Positions 8,503 through 18,062 of a DNA stretch of 64,000 nucleotides are shown one piece after another. The stretch is taken from NCBI GenBank assembly GCA_019247605.1, contig JAFBAS010000051.1:20983-84982 (forward strand), written 5' to 3'. Made by a program: the position numbers and the translations under genes. The stretch is from Hyphomicrobiales bacterium (GTDB taxonomy: Bacteria > Pseudomonadota > Alphaproteobacteria > Rhizobiales > Beijerinckiaceae). Numbering within the stretch: position 1 is the first letter of the stretch; each line of letters begins with the position of its first letter. The notes under the pieces are model-generated. The model saw nothing but the letters and a program-made list of their open reading frames with translations, had not been told where the DNA came from and ran no database searches.

Positions 8503-10818
8503 ATGCGTCCCATGAAATTCGGCATCGGCCAACCCGCAAGACGCGTCGAGGATCAACGGCTGATCACGGGTCAGGGCGAGTACACGAGCGACAAGATACC
8601 GCGGAACGCTGCCCGCGCCTTCGTGTTGCGTTCGCCTCATTCGCACGCGCGGTATCGCATCACCGACGTCGCGGCCGCACGCGCCATGCCGGGTGTGCTC
8701 CTCATCTTGACGGCGGCCGACATCGAGCATCTCGGCGGCTTGCCGTGCCTTGCTCCCGTGGGGAACGCGGACGGTACGCCCATGCACCATGTTCCGTACC
8801 CCATCCTGGCGAAGGACGTGGTGCGCCATGTGGGCGACGCGGTCGCCTTCGTGGTCGCCGAGACGCTGGCGCAAGCGCGCGATGCGGCTGAAAGCATCGC
8901 GGTCGAATACGAGAACCTGCCGGCGGTGAACGGCATACAGGCGGCGATGACGCCAGGCGCGCCGCTCGTCTGGCCGGAACGCCCTGGCAATATCGTCTTC
9001 GATGCCGAAATGGGGTCAAAGGAAAAGGCCGATGCCGGCTTCGCCAAGGCGCAACATGTGACGAAGCTGAAGATCATCAACAACCGCCTCGTCTCGAACT
9101 ACATGGAGCCCCGCGCCGTCGTGGCGAGCTACGATCCGCGTTCCGAGCGCTTCCATCTCGATCTCGGCAGCCAAGGCGTGCATGGCATTCGCGACGTGCT
9201 CGCGGACGCCGTTTTCAAAGTGCCGAAGGAAAAGATTCACGTCACGACAGGCGATGTCGGGGGTGGCTTCGGCACGAAGGCCTTCTGCTATCGCGAGTAC
9301 CCGCTGGCCGCGGAAGCCGCGAAGCGGCTCGGCCGTCCGGTCGCCTGGGTCGGCGAGCGCGGCGAGCATTTCATCGGCGACGCGCAAGGGCGCGACCACA
9401 TCACCGAGGCCGAGCTCGCGCTCGACGCGAAGGGCCGCATTCTCGGCCTCAAGATTGATGTGCTTTCGGACATGGGCGCTTACCTTTCCGCCTTCGCGCC
9501 CTTCATTCCGTCTCTCGCCGGGCTCATGGCACCTGGCCTTTACGACATTCCGGGCACCTATTTCCGCTTCCGCGGTCTTTATTCGAACACGCTCCCCGTC
9601 GATGCCTATCGCGGCGCGGGGCGGCCGGAAGCCGCCTATCTCATCGAGCGCCTCGTCGATCTCGCGGCGCGCGAGATGGGCATCGCGCCCGACAAGATCA
9701 GGGCGCGCAACTTCATCAAGGCGAAGCAGATGCCCTACAAGACGGTGATGGGGCGCGTCTACGATTCGGGCGAATTCGAGGGCCATCTCGAGCGCGCCCT
9801 GGAGGTCGCCCAATGGGCGAGCTTCAAGGAGAGGCTGCGCGCCTCGAAGAAGCGCGGCATGATCCGCGGCATCGGCCTTGCGAGCTATATAGAGATCTGC
9901 GCCTTCGGTGCGGCCGAGGACGCGGTGGTGCGCATCGAGAAGGACGGCTCGGCGACCATCCTCGTCGGCACCCAATCGAACGGTCAGGGTCACGCCACGG
10001 CTTATGCCCAGATCGCCTCGCAACATCTCGACTTGCCGCTCGAGAAGATCGGCCTCGTTCAAGGCGATTCCGATCAGGTCAAGACCGGAGGCGGCACGGG
10101 CGGCTCGCGCTCGATCCCTGTCGGGGGTGCGGCCGTCGCGGCCGCGGCAACCTTGCTGGTCGACAAGCTCAAGGCTTTGGCCTCGCAGGCTTTGGAGGCA
10201 GCGCCCGGCGATCTCGAAGTTGCGGATGGGACGGTGCGCGTCGTGGGAACCGACAAGGCTCTCGGCTTCGCGCAGATCGCGTCTCTTCCCGGCGTCAAGC
10301 CCAGCGACGTTTCGGCCGATGGCAACTACCTCCCGGCCGAAGGCACTTACCCGAACGGCACGCATATTTGCGAAGTCGAGATCGATCCGGCCACCGGACA
10401 GACGAAGATCGTCTCATACACCATCGTCGATGATTTCGGCGTGGTGCTGAACCCGCTCCTTCTTGCCGGCCAGGTGCATGGCGGTATCACGCAAGGGATC
10501 GGCCAGGCGCTCCTCGAGCGAACCGTTTACAGCGAGGACGGCCAGCTCGTCACCGCCTCCTTCATGGATTACGCGGTACCGCGCGCCGAGGATGCGCCGA
10601 GCTTCGTGTTCGAGACGCGCAACGTGCCCTGCACCACCAATGCGCTCGGCGTCAAAGGAGCGGGCGAAGCCGGCACCATAGCGGGGGCCGGAACTGTGAT
10701 GAACGCCGTCGTCGATGCCCTCGATCGCGCCTATGGCATCCGTCACATCGACATGCCAGCGACGCCGCACGCGGTTTACGAGGCAATCAGCGCCGCAACA
10801 CGCGCCAACGCCGCGTGA
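8503..10818 (+). CDS. Xanthine dehydrogenase/CO dehydrogenase-family molybdopterin-binding subunit (orphan CoxL-like)
   Basis: A 771-residue large subunit of the molybdenum hydroxylase family. The start MRPMKFGIGQPARRVEDQRL is typical. GGGFGTKAF near residue 250 is a cofactor-contact glycine loop. AYRGAGR near residue 370 is the form II/generic version of the active-site loop, not the AYxCSFR of true CO dehydrogenase. The catalytic Glu is in GVKGAGEAG near residue 722. These enzymes hydroxylate aldehydes, purines or N-heterocycles and normally need a FAD subunit (CoxM) and a 2Fe-2S subunit (CoxS). Neither is adjacent; flanking genes are a TA pair and a convergent operon. A second orphan paralogue is at 42.8-45.1 kb. 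Substrate unknown. Confidence 0.9.
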   Translation: MRPMKFGIGQPARRVEDQRLITGQGEYTSDKIPRNAARAFVLRSPHSHARYRITDVAAARAMPGVLLILTAADIEHLGGLPCLAPVGNADGTPMHHVPYPILAKDVVRHVGDAVAFVVAETLAQARDAAESIAVEYENLPAVNGIQAAMTPGAPLVWPERPGNIVFDAEMGSKEKADAGFAKAQHVTKLKIINNRLVSNYMEPRAVVASYDPRSERFHLDLGSQGVHGIRDVLADAVFKVPKEKIHVTTGDVGGGFGTKAFCYREYPLAAEAAKRLGRPVAWVGERGEHFIGDAQGRDHITEAELALDAKGRILGLKIDVLSDMGAYLSAFAPFIPSLAGLMAPGLYDIPGTYFRFRGLYSNTLPVDAYRGAGRPEAAYLIERLVDLAAREMGIAPDKIRARNFIKAKQMPYKTVMGRVYDSGEFEGHLERALEVAQWASFKERLRASKKRGMIRGIGLASYIEICAFGAAEDAVVRIEKDGSATILVGTQSNGQGHATAYAQIASQHLDLPLEKIGLVQGDSDQVKTGGGTGGSRSIPVGGAAVAAAATLLVDKLKALASQALEAAPGDLEVADGTVRVVGTDKALGFAQIASLPGVKPSDVSADGNYLPAEGTYPNGTHICEVEIDPATGQTKIVSYTIVDDFGVVLNPLLLAGQVHGGITQGIGQALLERTVYSEDGQLVTASFMDYAVPRAEDAPSFVFETRNVPCTTNALGVKGAGEAGTIAGAGTVMNAVVDALDRAYGIRHIDMPATPHAVYEAISAATRANAA

Positions 10819-10913
10819 ACATCGCGCCCGGCTGACATGTTGGCCGGGGCGACTTTCGAGGGCTGGCCCGCTCATACCGGCGGGTCCAATGCCAACGCGG
10901 CAAGTCGACGCGC

Positions 10914-11234
10914 TTACCCTGTCACCTGCACGTCCAGCAGTGGGCCATATTGCTGGCTGCCGAAAATATCGCCGTCCCCCGGGCTTCCGCTGGGCACGGT
11001 CCGGGCGATCGTGAATTTGATCGCGAGCGCAGGCTCGAACTGCACATGATCGGTGATCCGCGATGCGGGAATGCCGAAGATGCGGCACACGGCATCTCGC
11101 GATAGGGCTCCGCTGCGGCAGACAAGCTCGTAGCTCGCACGGTCGGAGAAGATCACATCGAAGGTGATGCGGTCCACGCCCGCATTCTTGCTGCGGATCG
11201 TTTTGGCGAGGTCAAAGAGCTTGCGAGTGGCCAT
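10914..11234 (-). CDS. DUF4387 protein
   Basis: A 106-residue soluble protein. The opening LFDLAKTIRSKNAGVDRITFDV and the segment DAVCRIFGIPASRITDHVQF are typical of DUF4387, a family known to occur beside or fused to AtuA/DUF1446 proteins. The ATG shares one base with the atuA-like stop (TGATG); a GTG three bases earlier is an alternative. As the last gene of a five-gene minus-strand operon, it probably forms a complex with the AtuA-like protein. The function of the family is not established. Confidence 0.8.
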   Translation of the reverse strand: MATRKLFDLAKTIRSKNAGVDRITFDVIFSDRASYELVCRSGALSRDAVCRIFGIPASRITDHVQFEPALAIKFTIARTVPSGSPGDGDIFGSQQYGPLLDVQVTG

Positions 11235-12628
11235 CACACGCCAGCCTCGGCCATCGCGGTTGGAAAGAGCGAGGCGGGATCATCCACACGCATGGTGTGG
11301 TTGATCGTCCAGCGGTAGGCCGGGCTTGCCGCCATCACTTCGTCGAGCGCAAAAGCGACGCCGCCCGCCGTTCCTTTGACCTGCGGCAGGCGCGCATAGA
11401 ACATTTGCCGCAGTCCCACCATGCAGACTTCCTCGGCCATCTCGCGCGAAGGTGCAATTGCTTGTACGACGATGCATAATTCATGACCGGGTTTGTCCCG
11501 CAACGGCTCGAGCGGCCCCATCACGCCATCGCGCCCGTAAACGGTGTAATGCAGTTCGTACCCTTTCTCACCGAACCGCTCGCGCGCCTGTTGGCGTGCC
11601 CAGCTTATGACCGCATCGATATTGGCGATCGTGTACGGGTCACGGACGCCGACCATGCCGACGAACCGCTCACCGAGCTTGCCGGCGCCCTCGAGCTTCA
11701 CTCGTAATTTGTCGGCCGCCACGAAGCGCGGACCCGTGATCCGACAAGTACGCTCATCGTATTGCTCGTAGGCGCATTCGCTCATGTCGATGTGGCCGCC
11801 GAGGAAATGCTCATGATAGGGGTTGGTGCGTTCGTACATTGCGTGCCCGGCGACTGAGGCGATCGTGCAGCGCTGCTCCGCCAGAAGGGCCGTGACCTTC
11901 ACGTCCTCCATCGTGATTTCGCCGAGCACCGATTCCTTTCCGGCGTAGGGTTCGGCACAAAACGAGGCGCATTCCAGCACTTTTCCGTAATAGTAGGCGA
12001 GTCCCTCGGGAAATCCGGCGCGCAAGGCCGGCGCCGCAAAGATGGCGCAATCGCTGCTGCGACCGCCGATGATCACATCGGCTCCCTGATCGAGAAGCGC
12101 GAGAAAGGGGTGCACGCCCGCAACCGCAACCACCCGGTCCGTCGACGCGAGTGTCGCCGCGTCGAGCGGCGCTCGCCCATCGAGCCCTTCGATCGCCTCT
12201 CCCAATTGTAATCGTTCGGCGATCAAGGCTTTCGGCACTTCGGAGTAGAACCAGCCGAGGCGGAACTTCGAGAGATTGTGCTTGCGCGCCAAGTCCCGGA
12301 TGAGTTGCACGAACAGGTCCACTCGGCTGTTCGTTCCCGTGTCGCCCGCGGAGCCGATGATCATCGGCACGCCGAGCCGCCGCGCGCCGAGCAGCATCAG
12401 CTCGAGGTCATGCGTCTGCCACGCCAAGGGGCTCGACGATACGTCCGAGCCGAGCGGGCCGGGCCCGATGTCGCAGGAACCGGAATCGGCGCAGATCAAA
12501 TCCGGGTCGCAGGTGAGACCGATCGCGAAGCTCCCGGGTTTTATCGGCGCGAAGCCGAGATGCCCGTTGGGGCACACGATGCGCAGTGTCCGGTTTGCGG
12601 AGCGCTGATGCTGTATCGAAACGGTCAA
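11234..12628 (-). CDS. AtuA/DUF1446-family protein
   Basis: A 464-residue protein of the acyclic-terpene-utilisation AtuA family. Typical text includes LICADSGSCDIGPGPLG, MIIGSAGDTGTNSRVDLF, VVAVAGVHPFLALLDQGADV and IIGGRSSDCAIFAAPAL. The start is set at TTG 12628 because AGGAG lies seven bases before it; the frame is open further upstream into the preceding gene. AtuA proteins occur in citronellol/geraniol and other acid-catabolic clusters, but their reaction is not settled. Here the gene follows an Fbp-type ABC importer by 20 bases and overlaps DUF4387, so it probably acts on the imported compound. Confidence 0.82.
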   Translation of the reverse strand: MTVSIQHQRSANRTLRIVCPNGHLGFAPIKPGSFAIGLTCDPDLICADSGSCDIGPGPLGSDVSSSPLAWQTHDLELMLLGARRLGVPMIIGSAGDTGTNSRVDLFVQLIRDLARKHNLSKFRLGWFYSEVPKALIAERLQLGEAIEGLDGRAPLDAATLASTDRVVAVAGVHPFLALLDQGADVIIGGRSSDCAIFAAPALRAGFPEGLAYYYGKVLECASFCAEPYAGKESVLGEITMEDVKVTALLAEQRCTIASVAGHAMYERTNPYHEHFLGGHIDMSECAYEQYDERTCRITGPRFVAADKLRVKLEGAGKLGERFVGMVGVRDPYTIANIDAVISWARQQARERFGEKGYELHYTVYGRDGVMGPLEPLRDKPGHELCIVVQAIAPSREMAEEVCMVGLRQMFYARLPQVKGTAGGVAFALDEVMAASPAYRWTINHTMRVDDPASLFPTAMAEAGV

Positions 12629-12648
12629 CAGGGATCTCCTAGAGCCAT

Positions 12649-13716
12649 TCACGCAGTCACGAGAAAACACGCGTCGGGCGGCACGGACCAGAACACCGTT
12701 GCGCCTTCCGCAAGATCACCACGCGCGAGAGCGCGCGCCAAGATCGTCAGCTCTCCGGCACGCAGCTCGTATTCCATCAAATCACCGAGATAGGTCGCGC
12801 GGACCAAAGTCGCGGGGGCCGCACCCATCTCGCAGGTCGGCGACAGGCGCACAGCGATCGGTCTGAAGCATACGAAACTCGCCCCCTGTGGCGCCGCCCC
12901 TCGCACACCGAGCCGAACCGCACCCTCGAAGACCGCTTCCACGCGATCTCCATCTCGCTCCACCTTGCAGGGGAAGATATTCCGAACGCCGACGAAATCG
13001 GTGACGAAGCGCGTGCGCGGGCGGTCATGAATTTCCACAGGGGTGCCCACCTGTTCGACCGAGCCGCCCCGCATCACCAAGATGCGGTCCGAAAGCAGCA
13101 ACGCTTCCTCCTGGTCGTGCGTGACATAGACCGCGGTAAATCCAAGCCGGCGCTGCAGCGCCTTGAACTCTGCCCGCATCTCCACCCGAAGCTGGGCGTC
13201 GAGATTGGAAAGGGGCTCGTCGAGCAGGATCAAACCAGGGTTGGAGGCGATCGCGCGGGCCAGGGCGACGCGCTGTTGCTGTCCTCCAGACAAGCGCGTT
13301 GCCGGCCGATCGGCAAACGCCCAAAGCCCAACCGATTCCAACCCTCGCTGCACCGTTTGCGCGATGTCGCCGCGTTTTGCGCCACGCGCGCGCAAGCCGA
13401 AGGCGACATTCTCGAATACTGTCATGTGGGGCCAGATCGCGTAGGACTGAAACACCATCGAAAGTCCACGCTGCTCGGGCGGCAGATCGATGCCCGTGGC
13501 CGCGTCGAAAACCGTCTTTCCATCGAGCGACATGCGACCGGCCGAGGGGGTCTCCAGCCCCGCGATCGCACGCAGCGTCGTTGTCTTGCCACAACCGCTC
13601 GGGCCCAACAGCGTCACCACTTCCCCGCGTTGCGCCGAGAAACTGAGCGAGCGCACCGCCTTTATCGGGCCATGCGCGACAGCGAGCCCTTCCACCGCGA
13701 CCGCCTCCGCGCTCAT
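12649..13716 (-). CDS. ABC transporter ATPase, FbpC/PotA-like
   Basis: A 355-residue ATPase: Walker A GPSGCGKTTT near residue 40, Q-loop VFQSYAIWPHMTVFEN, signature LSGGQQQRVALARAIA, Walker B LILLDEPLSNLDAQLR and H-loop YVTHDQEEAL. About 110 C-terminal residues form a TOBE-like regulatory domain. Text and length match ATPases of iron(III), spermidine/putrescine and 2-aminoethylphosphonate-type importers. ATG 13716 overlaps the permease stop (ATGA). The same frame is open far upstream, but that part runs through the permease in another frame. It energises the permease encoded next to it. Confidence 0.93.
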   Translation of the reverse strand: MSAEAVAVEGLAVAHGPIKAVRSLSFSAQRGEVVTLLGPSGCGKTTTLRAIAGLETPSAGRMSLDGKTVFDAATGIDLPPEQRGLSMVFQSYAIWPHMTVFENVAFGLRARGAKRGDIAQTVQRGLESVGLWAFADRPATRLSGGQQQRVALARAIASNPGLILLDEPLSNLDAQLRVEMRAEFKALQRRLGFTAVYVTHDQEEALLLSDRILVMRGGSVEQVGTPVEIHDRPRTRFVTDFVGVRNIFPCKVERDGDRVEAVFEGAVRLGVRGAAPQGASFVCFRPIAVRLSPTCEMGAAPATLVRATYLGDLMEYELRAGELTILARALARGDLAEGATVFWSVPPDACFLVTA

Positions 13717-15380
13717 AGGAAAGCCGACCGGTGGCGCCTGCGCAGTACCAGGCTGACGACGACGAAACTCGCTGCAAGCTGAACGACGCCGAGAGCCGCA
13801 ACGTCGCTCGGGTTCCCGTTTTCCCACAGGTCGAACACGGCGACCGACAAGACGATGCTGCTGCTCGAGTAGAGCAGGATGGAAGAACTCACCTCCTGCA
13901 TTGCCATGATGAAGAGCAATGCCCAGGCAGAGATCATCGTCGGCTTGAGGAGGGGCACGGTGATGCGCCTCATCGTGGCGAGCCAGGTTGCGCCGGCGAC
14001 CCGCGCAGCCTCTTCCAACTCGGGATGGAGCTGACGAAGCGCGGCGCTCGTGGCGCGCACGCCGAACGGAAGGTAGTGGGTCACGTAAGCGATCAGCAAG
14101 ACAGCGATGGTCCCATATATCGGGACCGGCAGGCGCACATAAACCCACAATAGGCCGAGCGCGAACACCATCGCCGGGACGCTGAGCGGCACCATGCTGA
14201 GCTGATCGATGACGGTGCGTCCGGCTTGGCGTGTGCGCAGAACGACCCAGCTCACCGCAAGTCCGAGAAAGCACACGATCGTGGCAGTCAGCGCGCCGAG
14301 AAGCACGGAGTTGCGGGCCGCAAGCCACGTCTTTGGATAGGCGAACAGCACATTGTCGAAATGCACGGTGCTGAAGCGCGTAAGACGAAGGTCGCCCGAC
14401 ACGAAAGCGACGCTTGCGGCAAAGAGCAAGGCGATGAGTGGGAGGGCCGTCGCCAGCAAGACATAGGACCAAGCGAGCGCCGCGCGAAAGACACGCGCCC
14501 GAGGCGGGCTTGTCGGGGGCCGGAATGCCTTTCCGGAGATCGTGGCAAAGGAGCGCCTTTGCAGGAGCCGCGATTGCGCGAAGGTCAAGAGGGCGGTGAC
14601 GGCGAGCAAGAGCAACCCCCATGAGGCCGCTTCGCCCACGCGAGGCGGATAGGTCTCGAGCAACCGGAAAATCTCGGTCGTGGCGACGCTGAAATCCGCC
14701 GGCATTCCAAGCACCGCCGGGACACTGAACAGGCCAATCGCCTGCACGAACACCAAAAGCGCCGACGCCAGCGCGGCTGGCGCGATAAGCGGAAGCGTGA
14801 CGCGCCACAACACCGTGCGCGGCGCGGCGCCATGCACGCGTGCCGCCTCGAGCAGCGAGGCATCCATGCCGGAAAGGGCATCGGAGATCAGGAGGAATGG
14901 CAGCGGCATCATTGCGAGTGCGCTCACGATGATGACACCTGCGGGCGAGACGACGTTGACCGCAAAATCCGGGCCGAATGCGCCGCGCATCACAAGATTG
15001 ATGAGCCCGCTGCGCGGTGAGGCGAGCCAGCTCCACCCGATCGCGGTGAGCAGCGGGGTGAGGTAGAGCGGCATCACGATGAGGCGCTCCAGCATCGCCC
15101 TGCCGGGCACACCCGCGACGACCGCCAGCGCGAGCAAGCATCCCCCCGCGACGGCCGCCACGGTCGCGGTGACCCCCAAGAGCAACGTATTGCCCACGAC
15201 GTCGAATCGGTGCAGGGGCGCAAAATCCGCTCCCACGCTCGCCGCCACGGCCGCTAAGAGCGGCGGCAGGACGAGCGCGGCAACGACGATCGCCGCCGCG
15301 ATCCCGAGCAACCGTTCGGCGCGCATAGACGAGGGCATGGGTCGAGCCGCCGACCTCGCGAGACCGGACCCGCCACTCAT
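13713..15380 (-). CDS. ABC transporter permease, FbpB-like, two fused permease domains
   Basis: A 555-residue membrane protein with about 12 hydrophobic segments. Two BPD_transp_1 halves each carry an EAA-like loop: EAARVHGAAPRTVLWRVTLP in the first half and EEAARVAGATWLATMRRITV in the second. Such duplicated permeases serve Fbp/Sfu iron and related importers. The ATG at 15380, 13 bases after the binding-protein stop, has GGGG just before it. The gene overlaps the ATPase by four bases. The operon link to AtuA and DUF4387 suggests an organic substrate. Confidence 0.92.
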   Translation of the reverse strand: MSGGSGLARSAARPMPSSMRAERLLGIAAAIVVAALVLPPLLAAVAASVGADFAPLHRFDVVGNTLLLGVTATVAAVAGGCLLALAVVAGVPGRAMLERLIVMPLYLTPLLTAIGWSWLASPRSGLINLVMRGAFGPDFAVNVVSPAGVIIVSALAMMPLPFLLISDALSGMDASLLEAARVHGAAPRTVLWRVTLPLIAPAALASALLVFVQAIGLFSVPAVLGMPADFSVATTEIFRLLETYPPRVGEAASWGLLLLAVTALLTFAQSRLLQRRSFATISGKAFRPPTSPPRARVFRAALAWSYVLLATALPLIALLFAASVAFVSGDLRLTRFSTVHFDNVLFAYPKTWLAARNSVLLGALTATIVCFLGLAVSWVVLRTRQAGRTVIDQLSMVPLSVPAMVFALGLLWVYVRLPVPIYGTIAVLLIAYVTHYLPFGVRATSAALRQLHPELEEAARVAGATWLATMRRITVPLLKPTMISAWALLFIMAMQEVSSSILLYSSSSIVLSVAVFDLWENGNPSDVAALGVVQLAASFVVVSLVLRRRHRSAFL

Positions 15381-15393
15381 CCCCGGCACATTC

Positions 15394-16461
15394 TCAGTGG
15401 AAATACTCCTCGAAATGCTGAGGAAACATGGCACTCGCCCTCAGATAATCGTCGAGATCGGTCGGGAGCAGCGGATGGGTCTCGGCAAGGGGCTTTTGCC
15501 CGGCGGGCGCCGGCACGTCCGCGCGCATCGAATACATGCCATAAAGATCGACATTCAACAGCTTTTGTCCTTCGGCCGACAAGATGAAGTCCATGAACAG
15601 CTTCGCGGCATTCGGATGCGGCGCGCCGGCGATGATGCCCACGGGGGCGAGCGTCAGAGGCATCCCTTCCGACGGATAAACGGCGGTCAAACCGGCCTGC
15701 TCCGCGTTGGGACCGAATGCGCGCCAATGGTCGAGAGAAGCACCGAGACGCACCTCTCCCCGCACGATCGCGTCTGTCATTTGCGCGCCCGTCGCCATCA
15801 CCACCGGGTGCCTGGCCGCCAAACGCTTGATGAAATCGAGGCCAAATGCGCGCTCGAGCAGGTAGAGCTGGTTGAACTGCGTCCCCGCGGCTGCGTTCTG
15901 AATCGCGATCTGATGATCCCCAAACCGTGGATCGAGAAGGTCGAGCCACGATTTGGGTGCGTCCGCGGCAGGCAGCACGTTGCGATTGTACACCGGGATG
16001 ACGCCGATGGCCTGCGCCGCCGCCCAGTAACCGTCAGCTTTGGCGCCCGCCGGAAAAGCACCGTATTCGCTGGAATCGTAGCGCATGATCTTGCCCGCCC
16101 GCGTCATCTCGATCCAGGCCGCCATATTGGCCGCGAGCATGACATCGAAGGTGACACGCTTCGCGTCGATCTCGGCATTGACGCGCGCCAGAACGCGGCC
16201 CGTCGGCCCCGAATAGAACCCGGTCGCGACATCGAGAAACGGGTATTTGGCCGTGAATGCCTCCAGAAATTTTTGAAAGTTCTCCCCCGGCGCCGAATCC
16301 GCGATGGCAAGCGCGCCTTCCCGGCGTGCTGCTTCCACCATTGCCTGATCGGCCGCGCGCGCAAGGCTCGGGGTGAGCCAGAGGCCAGACCAAAGGCAAC
16401 AGGCGAACATAATCCGGGCGATCATCGCGAAACTATTCCCAAAACGGCCGCTTACCGGCAT
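15394..16461 (-). CDS. ABC transporter periplasmic binding protein, FbpA/ThiB-like
   Basis: A 355-residue exported protein. The signal peptide has a hydrophobic core IMFACCLWSGLWL and a probable cleavage after SLARA; MIARIM is an alternative start. The mature part begins VEAARREGALAIADSAPGEN, has FQKFLEAFTAKYPFLDV, and carries YPSEGMPLTLAPVGIIAGAP, normal for family 1/6 extracellular solute-binding proteins, which bind iron(III), thiamine, polyamines or phosphonates. It heads the operon and delivers substrate to the fused permease. No obvious paired tyrosines mark it as iron-binding, so substrate identity is open. Confidence 0.9.
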   Translation of the reverse strand: MPVSGRFGNSFAMIARIMFACCLWSGLWLTPSLARAADQAMVEAARREGALAIADSAPGENFQKFLEAFTAKYPFLDVATGFYSGPTGRVLARVNAEIDAKRVTFDVMLAANMAAWIEMTRAGKIMRYDSSEYGAFPAGAKADGYWAAAQAIGVIPVYNRNVLPAADAPKSWLDLLDPRFGDHQIAIQNAAAGTQFNQLYLLERAFGLDFIKRLAARHPVVMATGAQMTDAIVRGEVRLGASLDHWRAFGPNAEQAGLTAVYPSEGMPLTLAPVGIIAGAPHPNAAKLFMDFILSAEGQKLLNVDLYGMYSMRADVPAPAGQKPLAETHPLLPTDLDDYLRASAMFPQHFEEYFH

Positions 16462-16601
16462 CGCGAAGCATAATCCTGGCCGGCAATGCTCGGCAATCGG
16501 ATCGGCACGCCGTCACGTGAGCGGCTTTTGCAAACCGGTTTGCGCCAACAAAGGCGTGGCGCAACTTTGTCCTGATGCGACTTCGCGCGCTATAAGGAGA
16601 A

Positions 16602-17231
16602 ATGTATCGCCGCGCTTCGGGTATGGCCTTCGGGCTCGTCGCGATCCTGTCGTGCGGCGCAGACAGCGGCCAGGCTTTCGCGGTCGAGGCTCAGAAGTTC
16701 AATCCCGGCCAATGCCAGAGCGAAGACGAGGGTTGCGTCAGGAGCTGGTACGCCGAATACTCGGCGGGCCTTATCGCCGAGTTCAAATACTATGCACGAA
16801 ATGAGGATTTCCTCGCCGAAATGCTCGCCGACCCTCAAGAGACATTGCTTACAGCGAAGCTCTCGCTCATCCTCATCGAAGGCGGCACGAAATACAGCCA
16901 ATGGGCCGTGCTCGGGGATGAGGGGGCCGCGCGCAAGGCGGGACTCGACTTGCCGCATTACGAGGCGATCACCGGCGTTTGCCGAGACGCCATTTCGAAT
17001 ATGCGCGCCGCGCTTTTCGATTTGCGCCAGCATCGCGACAAGGCGCGCCAAGAGGCTGGTGCTTATTTGAAGAACGCCATGTCGTGCGAGAAGACATTTG
17101 GGCTTTCGCCTGTCGTCTCGAAGCTGCCGGGGTACGGCGCACGCGAACGCCAGATTGCGCCTCCTCCAGTGGCCCCATTGCGGATTACCCCGGGGAGCGA
17201 GCGTCCCTCGTCGCCCTTGAAAACCGACTAA
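16602..17231 (+). CDS. Secreted protein of unknown function
   Basis: A 209-residue protein I do not recognise. A hydrophobic N-terminus (MAFGLVAILSCGADSGQAFA) looks like a signal peptide, with cleavage probable after AFA. The mature part has Cys residues in GQCQSEDEGC, GVCRDAI and MSCEKTF, enough for periplasmic disulfides, and a helical middle. The tail (about 40 residues) is rich in Pro, Arg and Ser. AAGGAG lies just before the ATG, so the start is firm. It is flanked by an ABC operon facing away and by a Dps-like gene; neither indicates a role. Confidence 0.75.
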   Translation: MYRRASGMAFGLVAILSCGADSGQAFAVEAQKFNPGQCQSEDEGCVRSWYAEYSAGLIAEFKYYARNEDFLAEMLADPQETLLTAKLSLILIEGGTKYSQWAVLGDEGAARKAGLDLPHYEAITGVCRDAISNMRAALFDLRQHRDKARQEAGAYLKNAMSCEKTFGLSPVVSKLPGYGARERQIAPPPVAPLRITPGSERPSSPLKTD

Positions 17232-17480
17232 AGTCTCCCTGGCAGCGCGGGCATGCAACCGAGGGCGCGGTTTGCGACTTTAACCTCTGGGGCGGCGCAC
17301 GTCGCCACGGTCGACACATTCTTCAGACGACTGGCTCGAAAAGGAAAGCTTAAGTACATGCGCAAGCTTTTGAAGACGAACCGTACATCGAATTCCCGAC
17401 CTGGGACCAATCCGCGCCACGTCGCATTGGCGCGCCACACAGGCACCGCGCGTCGAGTGGAAACAGCGGACGAGGTCGGC

Positions 17481-18017
17481 ATGGCGCGCGAAGGCACCGT
17501 GCCCCGCAAATCCTTACCGGAATCGCTTGACACGCCGACGGATCTGTCGAAGGAAGCCGTCGCGGCGCTCGCAAAATCCATCAACCGCCTCTTGGCTGAT
17601 GCGTTTGCCCTTTATCTCAAGACCAAGAATTTTCATTGGCACATGAGCGGTCCGCATTTTCGCGATTACCATCTCCTCCTCGATGAGCACTCCGATCAGA
17701 TCTTCGCCACCACCGATCCGCTCGCGGAGCGAGTGCGCAAGCTGGGTGCCAAAACCTTGCGCTCGATCGGCGACATCAGCCGCACGCAGCGCCTGAGCGA
17801 CAACGACGCGGAGTTTGTGAGCCCGCGCGACATGCTGCTCGAGCTCATGCGCGACAACAAGGCGATGGCCCAGGCGATGCGCGAAACCCATGAACTTTGC
17901 GACGAGCACGAGGACGTGGCGACCGCGAGCATCCTCGAGGTCTTCATCGACGAGACGGAACGACGCACCTGGTTCCTTTTCGAGGCGAGCCGTGACGCCG
18001 ACGACACGGGGCATTGA
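17481..18017 (+). CDS. Dps/ferritin-like DNA-protection protein
   Basis: A 178-residue four-helix ferritin-like protein. LYLKTKNFHWHMSGPHFRDY followed by HLLLDEHSDQI carries the His/Asp/Glu set of the Dps intersubunit ferroxidase site, and TTDPLAERVRKLG is also typical. Dps proteins form 12-mers that oxidise iron with hydrogen peroxide and shield DNA. GAGG lies six bases before ATG 17481. An in-frame ATG at 17358 would add 41 residues rich in Arg, Lys and Thr that resemble a DNA-binding tail, so the start is not certain. The 249-bp gap upstream holds nothing else I recognise. Confidence 0.88.
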   Translation: MAREGTVPRKSLPESLDTPTDLSKEAVAALAKSINRLLADAFALYLKTKNFHWHMSGPHFRDYHLLLDEHSDQIFATTDPLAERVRKLGAKTLRSIGDISRTQRLSDNDAEFVSPRDMLLELMRDNKAMAQAMRETHELCDEHEDVATASILEVFIDETERRTWFLFEASRDADDTGH

Positions 18018-18062
18018 GCGGCGCGTCGGGCTATAATGCCGCGTCGAACGGGCGCAGCCTGA

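Noticed and set aside
13717..15141. Upstream extension of the ABC ATPase frame
   Set aside because: The extension runs inside the permease gene in another frame; the ATPase domain starts properly at 13716.
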